Below, one piece after another: positions 1 to 13,200 of a stretch of DNA of 64,000 nucleotides (position 1 is the stretch's first letter; every line of letters begins with the position of its first letter). Both the position numbers and the translations under genes were made by a program. Under the pieces are notes generated by a model. The model did no database searches, was not told the DNA's origin, and saw nothing but the letters and a program-made list of their open reading frames with translations. This stretch comes from Allodiplogaster sudhausi (Eukaryota; Nematoda; Chromadorea; Rhabditida; Diplogasteridae): assembly GCA_945643635.1 (NCBI GenBank), contig CALZFC010000147.1, positions 1 through 64,000 on the forward strand, written 5' to 3'.

Positions 1-410
1 TTTGGAAATCCTCTTCTTCATGCTTTCTCTCCCATTCTCTCAACCTCTCGCTCTCTCTCTCGCTCTGTCTCACTCTGTCCTGTCTGTCTCTCTCTCTCTC
101 TGTCTCTCTCGCACTCGGTCTCTCTCTATCGCTCTCACTTGCTCTCTTTCTCTCTCTCTCTCTACTCTTTCTCTTCTTCTCTCTCATCAGAACCTCCTGG
201 ATGAGTTGTCCTCTCTCACGATCTTGATGAATGCGAGTGGATGCGAGAGTTGCGGAATACGTCGTAGAGAGCTTGATATCTTTGATGACACTCACGGTTC
301 TTCACGCCTCGAGGTTCGTGCCCGAAAGAGAAGATGAGTGGTGGTAATGCGAATCAAATGAGAATTGAGCACTTCGCTGATCGTCTGAACGAGTCCGCAG
401 ACCAGCTGCA
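1..410. other. CT-rich leader region, no firm exon
   Basis: This stretch opens with about 180 bases of CT-rich low-complexity sequence, then about 220 bases of ordinary composition. It lies just upstream of the potassium channel remnant on the plus strand and may hold its first exons or the loop after the first membrane segment. No frame gives a convincing channel sequence, so no exon is called. Confidence 0.4.
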
Positions 411-591
411 ATGTGTCGATCCACTCCGCCGCTCTCTTCATGCCACCACCGTCATCCCTGTTTGGTCAGATCAAGGCATCCTCCTGCACTTATCTCTCTC
501 TCACAACTGCCTCTATATCAATTTCTTTTTCTCTCTTCGCACTATCTTCTCTATTCTTTTCTCTCTCTTTCTCTCTCTCTTCTCCTTCCTC

Positions 592-622
<31 letters not shown>

Positions 623-1283
623 GTTTCTGTCTCCTCTCTTCTAGGCTACGGTTACATCTCTCCAGTGCTAGCGTGATCCGCCTCCTCCTTCTCGTCTACG
701 TCTTCTCGGTATTCCTCTCGCTCTTGTCACCATTGCCGATGCCTCCATTTGTGTCTCACCGTGTAACCAAATGCTTTTCGCAGGTTTCAGATACATATTT
801 ACAGCTTCGTTGAGGCAAAAGATAGTATTTCAGTCCTTGACCATCCCCACTGCCGTGTTTCTCTCCCTGCTTCTGATCTACCCTATTGCGTGGATTCTCT
901 TTCCACTTGTTGCTGAAATGTCGTTCTTCGATGCCATTTACTTCTCCCTCACATCAATCTTCACAATCGATTTCGTGATATTTCCGTGCGTTTACTTCTA
1001 TGTAACTAATTCTTTTCTCGGTTTCTTTCCTCTAGTTCTTGCGTCTATGTACATACATACATACATACACACACACATGTAGTTCCAATAATATCTGATG
1101 TTGATAGACAAGGGTGAATTAATTAGCCGGCGATAAGTGATTTCTGGTTGGTTGTCTTCATCGTGTTTGGCGTGATTCTCGTCACAATCACAATCGATTT
1201 CGTGGCGGCAGAGCTGATGACCGAGTGCTTTCATGGGAAGCACGTGGGGAGGGCAAGGGAGATCGCCGGCAGAATGCCTCTCT
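411..1283 (+). pseudogene. TWK-type two-pore-domain K+ channel gene, frame-broken
   Basis: This is a remnant of a two-pore-domain potassium channel, a membrane protein that carries background K+ current. The exon at 645-750 encodes the first filter (GYGYISP) and the second membrane segment (GIPLALVTIADAS). A 33-base intron follows. The exon at 784-974 encodes the third membrane segment and second pore helix (FFDAIYFSLTS). The exon from 1127 encodes the fourth membrane segment and GKHVGRAREIAGRM, a motif typical of nematode TWK channels. In 645-750 three coding pieces lie in three frames: GYGYISP, then VIRLLLLVYVF, then GIPLALV. Each step fits the loss of one base. The pore-1 helix at 416-460 (SIHSAALF, ATTVI) may hold a third break. 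The second filter reads TIDF where the family has GFG. The gene is either decayed or spoiled by uncorrected read errors. Confidence 0.72.
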
Positions 1284-1287
1284 GTTA

Positions 1288-4200
1288 GTTCTCTTCCTCT
1301 TCTCTCCTTATCTCTTCTCTCTCTTAGTTCTCTTCCTCTTCTCTCCTCATTCTCTTCTCTCTCTTAGTTCTCTTCCTCTTCTCTCCTCATTCTCTTCTCT
1401 CTCTTAGTTCTCTTCGTCTTCTCTCCTCATTCTCTTCTCTCTCTTAGTTCTCTTCGTCTTCTCTCCTCATCTTTCTCTCTCTTAGTTCTCTCTCCTCTAC
1501 TCTCCTCATTCTCTTCTCTCTCTTAGTTCTCTTCCTCTTCTCTCCTCATTCTCTTCTCTCTCTTAGTTCTCTTCCTCTTCTCTCCTCATTCTCTTCTCTC
1601 TCTTAGTTCTCTTCCTCTTCTCTCCTCATTCTCTTCCTTCTCTTATTTCTCTTCCTCTTCTCTCCTCATTCTCTTCCTTCTCTTAGTTCTCTTCCTCTTA
1701 TCTCCTCAATCTCTTCCTTCTCTTAGTTCTCTTCCTCTTATCTCCTCATTCTCTTCTCTCTCTTAGTTCTCTTCCTCTTACTCCTCATTCTCTTCTCTCT
1801 CTTAGTTCTCTTCCTCTTCTCTCCTCTCTCTTCTCTCTCTTAGTTCTCTTCCTCTTCTCTCCTCATTCTCTTCTCTCTCTTATTCTCTTCCTCTTATCTC
1901 CTCATTCTCTTCTCTCTCTTAGTTCTCTTCCTCTTCCCTGCTCATTCTCTTCTCTCTCTTAGTTCTCTTCCTCTTCTCTCCTCATTCTCTTCTCCTCTCT
2001 TAGTTCTCTTCCTCTTCTCTCCTCATTCTCTTCTCTCTCTTAGTTCTCTTCCTCTTCTCTCCTCATTCTCTTCTCTCTCTTAGTTCTCTTCCTCTTCTCT
2101 CCTCATTCTCCTCTCTCTCTTAGTTCTCTTCCTCTTCTCTCCTCATTCTCTTCACTCTCTTAGTTCTCTTCCTCTTCTCTCCTCATTCTCTTCACGCTCT
2201 TAGTTCTCTTCCTCTTCTCTCCTCATTCTCTTCACCTCTTAGTTCTCTTCCTCTTCTCTCCTTATTCTCTTCTCTCTCTTAGTTCTCTTCCTCTTCTCTC
2301 CTCATTCTCTTCTCTCTCTTAGTTTCTCTTCTCTTCTCTCCTCATTCTCTTCTCTCTCTTAGTTTTCTTTCTCCTCTTCTCTCCTCATTCTCTTCTCTCT
2401 CTTAGTTCTCTTCGTCTCTCTCTCCTCATTCTCTTCTCTCTCTTAGTTCTCTTCGTCTTCTCTCCTCATTCTCTTCTCTCTCTTAGTTCTCTTCGTCTTC
2501 TCTCCTCATTCTCTTCTCTCTCTTAGTTCTCTTCGTCCTCTCCTCCTATTCTCTTCTTCTCTTAGTTCTCTCTTCGTCTTCTCTCCTCATTCTCTTCTCT
2601 CTCTTAGTTTCTCTTCGTCTTCTCTCCTCATTCTCTTCTCTCTCTTAGTTCTCTTCCTCTTCTCTCCTCATTCTCTTCTCTCTCTTAGTTCTCTTCCTCT
2701 TCTCTCCTCATTCTCTTCTCTCTCTTAGTTCTCTTCCTCTTCTCTCCTCATTCTCTTCTCTTCTCTTAGTTCTCTTCCTCTTCTCTCCTCATTCTCTTCC
2801 TCTCTTAGTTCTCTTCCTCTTATCTCCTTCATCTCTTCCTTCCTCTTTCCCACTCTTCTTCTCTTTTTTTCTTCCTCTTATTCTCCTTCCTATTCTCCTC
2901 ATCTCTTCTCTCTCTCTTAGTTCTCTTCCTCTTATCTCCTCATTCTCTTCTCTCTCTCTTAGTTCTCTTCCTCTTCTCTCCTCATTCTCTTCTCTCTCTT
3001 AGTTCTCTTCCTCTTATCTCCTCTTCTCTTCTCTCTCTTAGTTCTCTTCCTCTTCTCTCCTCATTCTCTTCTCTCTCTTAGTTCTCTTCCTCTTCTCTCC
3101 TCATTCTCTTCTCATCTTAGTTCTCTTCCTCTTCTCTCCTCATTCTCTTCTCTCTCTTAGTTCTCTTCCTCTTCTCTCCTCATTCTCTTCTCTCTCTTAT
3201 TCTCTTCCTCTTCTCTCCTCATTCTCTTCTCTCTCTTAGTTCTCTTCCTCTTCTCTAATCATTCTCTTCTCTCTCTTAGTTCTCTTCCTCTTCTCTCCTC
3301 ATTCTCTTCTCTCTCTTAGTTCTCTTCCTCTTCTCTAATCATTCTCTTCTCTCTCTTAGTTCTCTTCTTCCTCTTTCTCTTCTTTCCTCTTCTCTTCACT
3401 CTCTCTAGTAGTTCTCTTCCTCTTCCTCCTCATTCTCTTCACGCTCTTAGTTCTCTTCCTCTTCTCTCCTCATTCTCTTCTCTCTCTTAGTTCTCTTCCT
3501 CTTCTCTCCTCATTCTCTTCTCTGTCTCTTAGTTTCTCTTCCTCTTTCTCTCTTATTCTCTTCTCTCTCTTAGTTCTCTTCCTCTTCTCTCCTCATTCTC
3601 TTCTCTCTCTTAGTTCTCTTCCTCTTCGTCTTCTCTCCTCATTCTCTTCTCTCTTCTTAGTTCTCTTCGTCTTCTCTCCTCATTCTCTTCTCTCTCTTAG
3701 TTCTCTTCCTCTTCTCTCCTCATTCTCTTCTCTCTCTTAGTTCTCTTCCTCTTCTCTCCTCATTCTCTTCTCTCTCTTAGTTCTCTTCCTCTTCTCTCCT
3801 CATTCTCTTCCTTCTCTCTTAGTTCTCTTCCTCTTATCTCCTCATTCTCTTCCTTCTCTTAGTTCTCTTCCTCTTATCTCCTCATTCTCTTCCTCTCTTA
3901 GTTCTCTTCCTCTTATCTCCTCATTCTCTTCTCTCTCTTAGTTCTCTTCCTCTTCTCTCCTCATTCTCTTCTCTCTCTTAGTTCTCTTCCTCTTCTCTCC
4001 TCATTCTCTTCTCTCTCTTAGTTCTCTTCCTCTTCTCTCCTCATTCTCTTCTCTCTCTTAGTTCTCTTCCTCTTCTCTCCTCATTCTCTTCTCTCTCTTA
4101 GTTCTCTTCCTCTTCTCTCCTCATTCTCTTCTCTCTCTTAGTTCTCTTCCTCTTCTCTCCTCATTCTCTTCTCTCTCTTAGTTCTCTTCCTCTTCTCTCC

Positions 4201-7200
4201 TCATTCTCTTCTCTCTCTTAGTTCTCTTCCTCTTCTCTCCTCATTCTCTTCTCTTCTCTTAGTTCTCTTCCTCTTCTCTCCTCATTCTCTTTCCTCATTC
4301 TCTTCTCTCTCCTTAGTTCTCTTCCTCTTCTCTCCTCATTCTCTTCTCTCTCTTAGTTCTCTTCCTCTTCTCTCCTCATTCTCTTCTCTCTCTTAGTTCT
4401 CTTCCTCTTCTCTCCTCATTCTCTTCTCTCTCTTAGTTCTCTTCCTCTTCTCTCCTCATTCTCTCTCTCTCTTAGTTCTCTTCCTCTTCTCTCCTCATTC
4501 TCTTCTCTCTCTTTCTCTTTTGTTCTCTTCCTCTTCTCTCTTTATTCTCTTCTCTCTCTTAGTTCTCTTCCTCTTCTCTCCTCATTCTCTTCTCTCTCTT
4601 AGTTCTCTTCCTCTTCTCTCCTCATTCTCTTCTCTCTCTTAGTTCTCTTCCTCTTCTCTCCTCATTCTCTTCTCTCTCTTAGTTCTCTTCCTCTTCTCTC
4701 CTCATTCTCTTCTCTCTCTTAGTTCTCTTCCTCTTCTCTCCTCATTCTCTTCTCTCTCTTAGTTCTCTTCCTCTTCTCTCCTCATTCTCTTCTCTCTCTT
4801 ATTCTCTTCCTCTTCTCTCCTCATTCTCTTCTCTCTCTTAGTTCTTTTCCTCTTCTCTCCTCATTCTCTTCTCTCTCTTAGTTCTCTTCCTTCCTCTTCT
4901 CTCCTCATTCTCTTCTCTCTCTTAGTTCTCTTCCTCTTCTCTCCTCATTCTCTTCCTCTCTTAGTTCTCTTCCTCTTCTCTCCTCATTCTCTTCTCTCTC
5001 TTAGTTCTCTTCCTCTTCTCTCCTCATTCTCTTCTCTCTCTTAGTTCTCTTCCTCTTCTCTCCTCATTCTCTTCTCTCTCTTAGTTCTCTTCGTCTTCTC
5101 TCCTCATTCTCTTCTCTCTCTTAGTTCTCTTCGTCTTCTCTCCTCATTCTCTTCTCTCTCTTAGTTCTCTTCCTCTTCTCTCCTCATTCTCTTCTCTCTC
5201 TTAGTTCTCTTCCTCTTCTCTCCTCATTCTCTTCTCTCCTCTCTTAGTTCTCTTCCTCTTCTCTCTCTCCTCATTTTCTTCTCTCTCTTAGTTCTCTTCC
5301 TCTTCTCTCCTCATTCTCTTCTTCTCTTAGTTCTCTTCCTCTTCTCTCCTCATTCTCTTCTCTCTCTTAGTTCTCTTCCTCTTATCTCCTCATTCTCTTC
5401 TCTCTCTTAGTTCTCTTCCTCTTCTCTCCTCATTCTCTTCTCTCTCTTAGTTCTCTTCCTCTTATCTCCTCATTCTCTTCTCTCTCTTAGTTCTCTTCCT
5501 CTTCTCTCCTCATTCTCTTCTCTCTCTTAGTTCTCTTCCTCTTCTCTCCTCATTCTCTTCTCTCTCTTAGTTCTCTTCCTCTTCTCTCCTCATTCTCTTC
5601 TCTCTCTTAGTTCTCTTCCTCTTCTCTCCTCATTCTCTTCTCTCTCTTAGTTCTCTTCCTCTTCTCTCCTCATTCTCTTCTCTCTCTTAGTTCTCTTCCT
5701 CTTCTCTCCTCTTCTCTTTCCCTCATTCTCTTCTCTCTCTTAGTTCTCTTCCTCTTCTCTCCTCATTCTCTTCTCTCTCTTAGTTCTCTTCCTCTTCTCT
5801 CCTCATTCTCTTCTCTCTCTTAGTTCTCTTCCTCTTCTCTCCTCATTCTCTTCTCTCTCTTAGTTCTCTTCCTCTTCTCTCCTCATTCTCTCTCTCTCTT
5901 AGTTCTCTTCCTCTTCTCTCCTCATTCTCTTCTCTCTCTTAGTTCTCTTTCGTCTTCTCTCCTCATTCTCTCTCTCTTAGTTCTCTTCCTCTTCTCTCCT
6001 CATTCTCTTCTCTCTCTTAGTTCTCTTCCTCTTCTCTCCTCATTCTCTTCTCTCTCTTAGTTCTCTTCCTCTTCTCTCCTCATTCTCTTCCTCTCTTAGT
6101 TCTCTTCCTCTTCTCTCCTCATTCTCTTCTCTCTCTTAGTTCTCTTCCTCTTCTCTCCTCATTCTCTTCTCTCTCTTAGTTCTCTTCCTCTTCTCTCCTC
6201 ATTCTCTTCTCTCTCTTAGTTCTCTTCCTCTTCTCTCCTCATTCTCTTTCCTCATTCTCTTCTCTCTCTTAGTTCTCTTCCTCTTCTCTCCTCATTCTCT
6301 TCTCTCTCTTAGTTCTCTTCCTCTTCTCTCCTCATTCTCTTCTCTCTCTTAGTTCTCTCTCCTCTTCTCTCTCATTCTCTTTCCTCTCTTCTCTTCTCTC
6401 TCTTAGTTCTCTTCCTCTTCTCTCCTCATTCTCTTCTCTCTCTTAGTTCTCTTCCTCTTCTCTCCTCATTCTCTTCTCTCTCTTAGTTCTCTTCCTCTTC
6501 TCTCCTCATTCTCTTCTCTCTCTTAGTTCTCTTCCTCTTCTCTCCTCATTCTCTTCTCTCTCTTAGTTCTCTTCCTCTTCTCTCCTCATTCTCTTCTCTC
6601 TCTTAGTTCTCTTCCTCTTCTCTCCTCATTCTCTTCTCTCTCTTAGTTCTCTTCCTCTTCTCTCCTCATTCTCTTCTCTCTCTTAGTTCTCTTCCTCTTC
6701 TCTCCTCATTCTCTTCTCTCTCTTAGTTCTCTTCCTCTTCTCTCCTCATTCTCTCCTCTCTCTTAGTTCTCTTCCTCTTCTCTCCTCATTCTCTTCTCTC
6801 TCTTAGTTCTCTTCCTCTTCTTCCTCATTCTTTTCTCTCTCTTAGTTCTCTTCCTCTTCTCTCCTCATTCTCTTCTCTCTCTTAGTTCTCTTCCTCTTCT
6901 CTCCTCATTCTCTTCTCTCTCTTAGTTCTCTTCCTCTTCTCTCCTCATTCTCTTCTCTCTCTTAGTTCTCTTCCTCTTCTCTCCTCATTCTCTTCTCTCT
7001 CTTAGTTCTCTTCCTCTTCTCTCCTCATTCTCTTCTCTCTCTTAGTTCTCTTCCTCTTCTCTCCTCATTCTCTTCTCTCTCTTAGTTCTCTTCCTCTTCT
7101 CTCCTCATTCTCTTCTCTCTTAGTTCTCTTCCTCTTCTCTCCTCATTCTCTTCTCTCTCTTAGTTCTCTTCATCTTCTCTCCTCATTCTCTTCTCTCTCT

Positions 7201-10200
7201 TAGTTCTCTTTCTCTTCTCTCCTCATTCTCTTCTCTCTCTTAGTTCTCTTCCTCTTCTCTCCTCATTCTCTTCTCTCTCTTAGTTCTCTTCCTCTTCTCT
7301 CCTCATTCTCTTCTCTCTCTTAGTTCTCTTCCTCTTCTCTCCTCATTCTCTTCTCTCTCTTAGTTCTCTTCCTCTTCTCTCCTTATTCTCTTCTCTCTCT
7401 TAGTTCTCTTCCTCTTCTCTCCTCATTCTCTTCTCTCTCTTAGTTCTCTTCCTCTTCTCTCCTCATTCTCTTCTCTCTCTTAGTTCTCTTCCTCTTCTCT
7501 CCTCATTCTCTTCTCTCTCTTAGTTCTCTTCCTCTTCTCTCCTCATTCTCTTCTCTCTCTTATTTCTCTTCCTCTTCTCTCCTCATTCTCTTCTCTCTCT
7601 TAGTTCTCTTCCTCTTCTCTCCTCATTCTCTTCTCTCTCTTAGTTCTCTTCCTCTTCTCTCCTCATTCTCTTCTCTCTCTTAGTTCTCTCCTCTTCTCTC
7701 CTCATTCTCTTCTCTCTCTTAGTTTCTCTTCCTCTTCTCTCCTCATTCTCTTCTCTCTCTTAGTTCTCTTCCTCTTCTCTCCTCATTCTTTTCTCTCTCT
7801 TAGTTCTCTTCCTCTTCTCTCCTCATTCTCTTCTCTCTCTTAGTTCTCTTCCTCTTCTCTCCTCATTCTCTTCTCTCTCTTAGTTCTCTTCCCTCTTCTC
7901 TCCTATCTCTTCTCTCTCTTAGTTCTCTTCCTCTTCTCTCCTCTCATTCTCTTCTCTCTCTTAGTTTCTCTTCTCTTCTCTCCTCATTCTCTTCTCTCTC
8001 TTAGTTCTCTTCCTCTTCTCTCCTCATTCTCTTCTCTCTCTTAGTTCTCTTCCTCTTCTCTCCTCATTCTCTTCTCTCTCTTAGTTCTCTTCCTCTTCTC
8101 TCCTCATTCTCTTCTCTCTCTTAGTTCTCTTCCTCTTCTCTCCTCATTCTCTTCTCTCTCTTAGTTCTCTTCCTCTTCTCTCCTCATTCTCTTCTCTCTC
8201 TTAGTTCTCTTCCTCTTCTCTCCTCATTCTCTTCTCTCTCTTAGTTCTCTTCCTCTTCTCTCCTCATTCTCTTCTCTCTCTTAGTTCTCTTCCTCTTCTC
8301 TCCTCATTCTCTTCTCTCTCTTAGTTCTCTTCCTCTTCTCTCCTCATTCTCTTCTCTCTCTTAGTTCTTCTCTTCCTCTTCTCTCCTCATTCTCTTCTCT
8401 CTCTTAGTTCTCTTCCTCTTCTCTCCTCATTCTCTTCTCTCTCTTAGTTCTCTTCCTCTTCTCTCCTCATTCTCTTCTCTCTCTTAGTTCTCTTCCTCTT
8501 CTCTCCTCATTCTCTTCTCTCTCTTAGTTCTCTTCCTCTTCTCTCCTCATTCTCTTCTCTCTCTTAGTTCTCTTCCTCTTCTCTCTCCTCATTCTCTTCT
8601 CTCTCTTAGTTCTCTTCCTCTTCTCTCCTCATTCTCTTCTCTCTCTTAGTTCTTCTCTTCCTCTTCTCTCTCCTCATTCTCTTCTCTCTCTTAGTTCTCT
8701 TCCTCTTCTCTCCTCATTCTCTTCTCTCTCTTAGTTCTCTTCCTCTTCTCTCCTCATTCTCTTCTCATTCTCTTCTCTCTCTTAGTTCTCTTCCTCTTCT
8801 CTCCTCATTCTCTTCTCTCTCTTAGTTCTCTTCCTCTTCTCTCCTCATTCTCTTCTCTCTCTTAGTTCTCTTCCTCTTATCTCCTCATTCTCTTCTCTCT
8901 CTTAGTTCTCTTCCTCTTCTCTCCTCATTCTCTTCTCTCTCTTAGTTCTCTTCCTCTTATCTCCTCATTCTCTTCTCTCTCTTAGTTCTCTTCCTCTTCT
9001 CTCCTCATTCTCTTCTCTCTCTTAGTTCTCTTCCTCTTCTCTCCTCATTCTCTTCTCTCTCTTAGTTCTCTTCCTCTTCTCTCCTCATTCTCTTCTCTCT
9101 CTTAGTTCTCTTTCGTCTTCTCTCCTCATTCTCTTCTCTCTCTTAGTTCTCTTCGTCTTCTCTCCTCATTCTCTTCTCTCTCTTAGTTCTCTTCCTCTTC
9201 TCTCCTCATTCTCTTCTCTCTCTTAGTTCTCTTCCTCTTCTCTCCTCATTCTCTTCTCTCTCTTAGTTCTCTTCCTCTTCTCTCCTCATTCTCTTCTCTC
9301 TCTTAGTTCTCTTCCTCTTCTCTCCTCATTCTCTTCTCTCTCTTAGTTCTCTTCCTCTTCTCTCCTCATTCTCTTCTCTCTCTTAGTTCTCTTCCTCTTC
9401 TCTCCTCATTCTCTTCTCTCTCTTAGTTCTCTTCCTCTTCTCTCCTCATTCTCTTCTCTCTCTTAGTTCTCTTCCTCTTCTCTCCTCATTCTCTTCTCTC
9501 TCTTAGTTCTCTTCCTCTTCTCTCCTCATTCTCTTCTCTCTCTTAGTTCTCTTCCTCTTCTCTCCTCATTTTCTTCTCTCTCTTAGTTCTCTTCCTCTTC
9601 TCTCCTCATTCTCTTCCTTCTCTTAGTTCTCTTCCTCTTCTCTCCTCATTCTCTTCTCTCTCTTAGTTCTCTTCCTCTTATCTCCTCATTCTCTTCTCTC
9701 TCTTAGTTCTCTTCCTCTTCTCTCCTCATTCTCTTCTCTCTCTTAGTTCTCTTCCTCTTCTCTCCTCATTCTCTTCTCTCTCTTAGTTCTCTTCCTCTTC
9801 TCTCCTCATTCTCTTCTCTCTCTTAGTTCTCTTCCTCTTCTCTCCTCATTCTCTTCTCTCTCTTAGTTCTCTTCCTCTTCTCTCCTCATTCTCTTCTCTC
9901 TCTTAGTTCTCTTCCTCTTCTCTCCTCATTCTCTTCTCTCTCTTAGTTCTCTTCCTCTTCTCTCCTCATTCTCTTCTCTCTCTTAGTTCTCTCCTCTTCT
10001 CTCCTCATTCTCTCCTCATTCTCTTCTCTCTCTTAGTTCTCTTCCTCTTCTCTCCTCATTCTCTTCTCTCTCTTAGTTCTCTTCCTCTTCTCTCCTCATT
10101 CTCTTCTCTCTCTTAGTTCTCTTCCTCTTCTCTCCTCATTCTCTTCTCTCTCTTAGTTCTCTTCCTCTTCTCTCCTCATTCTCTTCTCTCTCTTAGTTCT

Positions 10201-13200
10201 CTTCCTCTTCTCTCCTCATTCTCTTCTCTCTCTTAGTTTCTCTTCCTCTTCTCTCCTCATTCTCTTCTCTCTCTTAGTTCTCTTCCTCTTCTCTCCTCAT
10301 TCTCTTCTCTCTCTTAGTTCTCTTCCTCTCTCTCCTCATTCTCTTCTCTCTCTTAGTTCTCTTCCTCTTCTCTCCTCATTCTCTTCTCTCTCTTAGTTCT
10401 CTTCCTTCTCTTCTCTCTCTTCATTCTCTTCTCTTCTCTTCTTCTCTTTTTTCCTCTTCTTCCTTCTCATTTCTTCTCCTTCTTCTTCCTCTTCTCTCCT
10501 CATTCTCTTCTCTCTCTTTTAGTTCTCTTCCTCTTCTCTCCTCATTCTCTTCCTTCTCTCTTAGTTCTCTTCCTCTTCTCTCCTCATTCTCTTCTCTCTC
10601 TTAGTTCTCTTCCTCTTATCTCCTCATTCTCTTCTCTCTCTTAGTTCTCTTCCTCTTCTCTCCTCATTCTCTTCTCTCTCTTAGTTCTCTTCCTCTTCTC
10701 TCCTCATTCTCTTCTCTCTCTTAGTTCTCTTCCTCTTCTCTCCTCATTCTCTTCTCTCTCTTAGTTCTCTTCCTCTTCTCTCCTCATTCTCTTCTCTCTC
10801 TTAGTTCTCTTCCTCTTCTCTCCTCATTCTCTTCCTCTCTTAGTTCTCTTCCTCTTCTCTCCTCATTCTCTTCTCTCTCTTAGTTCTCTTCCTCTTCTCT
10901 CCTCATTCTCTTCTCTCTCTTAGTTCTCTTCCTCTTCTCTCCTCATTCTCTTCTCTCTCTTAGTTCTCTTCCTCTTATCTCCTCATTCTCTTCTCTCTCT
11001 TAGTTCTCTTCCTCTTCTCTCCTCATTCTCTTCTCTCTCTTAGTTCTCTTCCTCTCTCTCTCCTCATTCTCTTCTCTCTCTTAGTTCTCTTCCTCTTTCT
11101 CCTCATTCTCTTCTCTCTCTTAGTTCTCTTCCTCTTCTCTCCTCATTCTCTTCTCTCTCTTAGTTCTCTTCCTCTTCTCTCCTCATTCTCTTCTCTCTCT
11201 TAGTTCTCTTCCTCTTCTCTCCTCATTCTCTCTCTTTTCTCTTCCTCTTCTCTCCTCATTCTCTTCTCTCTCTTAGTTCTCTTCCTCTTCTCTCCTCATT
11301 CTCTTCTCTCTCTTAGTTCTCTTCCTCTTCTCTCCTCATTCTCTTCTCTCTCTTAGTTTCTCTTCCTCTTCTCTCCTCATTCTCTTCTCTCTCTTAGTTC
11401 TCTTCCTCTTCTCTCCTCATTCTCTTCTCTCTCTTAGTTCTCTTCCTCTTCTCTCCTCATTCTCTTCTCTCTCTTAGTTCTCTTCCTCTTCTCTCCTCAT
11501 TCTCTTCTCTCTCTTAGTTCTCTTCCTCTTCTCTCCTCATTCTCTTCTCTCTCTTAGTTCTCTTCCTCTTCTCTCCTCATTCTCTTCTCTCTCTTAGTTC
11601 TCTTCCTCTTCTCTCCTCATTCTCTTCTCTCTCTTAGTTCTCTTCCTCTTCTCTCCTCATTCTCTTCTCTCTCTTAGTTCTCTTCCTCTTCTCTCCTCAT
11701 TCTCTTCTCTCTCTTAGTTTCTCTTCCTCTTCTCTCCTCATTCTCTTCTCTCTCTTAGTTCTCTTCCTCTTCTCTCCTCATTCTCTTCTCTCTCTTATTT
11801 CTCTTCCTCTTCTCTCCTCATTCTCTTCTCTCTCTTAGTTCTCTTCCTCTTCTCTCCCTCATTCTCTTCTCTCTCTTAGTTCTCTTCCTCTTCTCTCCTC
11901 ATTCTCTTCTCTCTCTTAGTTCTCTTCCTCTTCTCTCCTCATTCTCTTCTCTCTCTTAGTTCTCTTCCTCTTCTCTCCTCATTCTCTTCTCTCTCTTAGT
12001 TCTCTTCCTCTTCTCTCCTCATTCTCTTCTCTCTCTTAGTTCTCTTCCTCTTCTCTCCTCATTCTCTTCTCTCTCTTAGTTCTCTTCCTCTTCTCTCCTC
12101 ATTCTCTTCTCTCTCTTAGTTCTCTTCCTCTTCTCTCCTCATTCTCTTCTCTCTCTTAGTTCTCTTCCTCTTCTCTCCTCATTCTCTTCTCTCTCTTAGT
12201 TCTCTTCCTCTTCTCTCCTCATTCTCTTCTCTCTCTTAGTTCTCTTCCTCTTCTCTCCTCATTCTCTTCTCTCTCTTAGTTCTCTTCCTCTTCTCTCCTC
12301 ATTCTCTTCTCTCTCTTAGTTCTCTTCCTCTTCTCTCCTCATTCTCTTCTCTCTCTTAGTTCTCTTCCTCTTCTCTCCTCATTCTCTTTCTCTCTCTTAG
12401 TTCTCTTCCTCTCTCTCCTCATTCTCTTCTCTCTCTTAGTTCTCTTCCTCTTCTCTCCTCATTCTCTTCTCTCTCTTAGTTCTCTTCCTCTCTCTCCTCA
12501 TTCTCTTCTCTCTCTTAGTTCTCTTCCTCTTCTCTCCTCATTCTCTTCTCTCTCTTAGTTCTCTTCCTCTTCTCTCCTCATTCTCTTCTCTCTCTTAGTT
12601 CTCTTCCTCTTCTCTCCTCATTCTCTTCTCTCTCTTAGTTCTCTTCCTCTTCTCTCCTCATTCTCTTCTCTCTCTCTAGTTCTCTTCCTCTTCTCTCCTC
12701 ATTCTCTTCTCTCTCTTAGTTCTCTTCCTCTTCTCTCCTCATTCTCTTCTCTCTCTTAGTTCTCTCCTCTTCTCTCCTCATTCTCTTCTCTCTCTTAGTT
12801 CTCTTCCTCTTCTCTCCTCATTCTCTTCTCTCTCTTAGTTCTCTTCCTCTTCTCTCCTCATTCTCTTCTCTCTCTTAGTTCTCTTCCTCTTCTCTCCTCA
12901 TTCTCTTCTCCTCTCTTAGTTCTCTTCCTCTTCTCTCCTCATTCTCTTCTCTCTCTTAGTTTCTCTTCCTCTTATCTCCTCATTCTCTTCTCTCTTAGTT
13001 CTCTTCCTCTTCTCTCCTCATTCTCTTCTCTCTCTTAGTTCTCTTCCTCTTCTCTCCTCATTCTCTTCTCTCTCTTAGTTCTCTTCCTCTTCTCTCCTCA
13101 TTCTCTTCTCTCTCTTAGTTCTCTTCCTCTTCTCTCCTCATTCTCTTCTCTCTCTTAGTTCTCTTCCTCTTCTCTCCTCATTCTCTTCTCTCTCTTAGTT

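Noticed and set aside
1050..1080. ACATACAT tract as a functional element
   Set aside because: A short tetranucleotide microsatellite in a channel intron, with no further structure.
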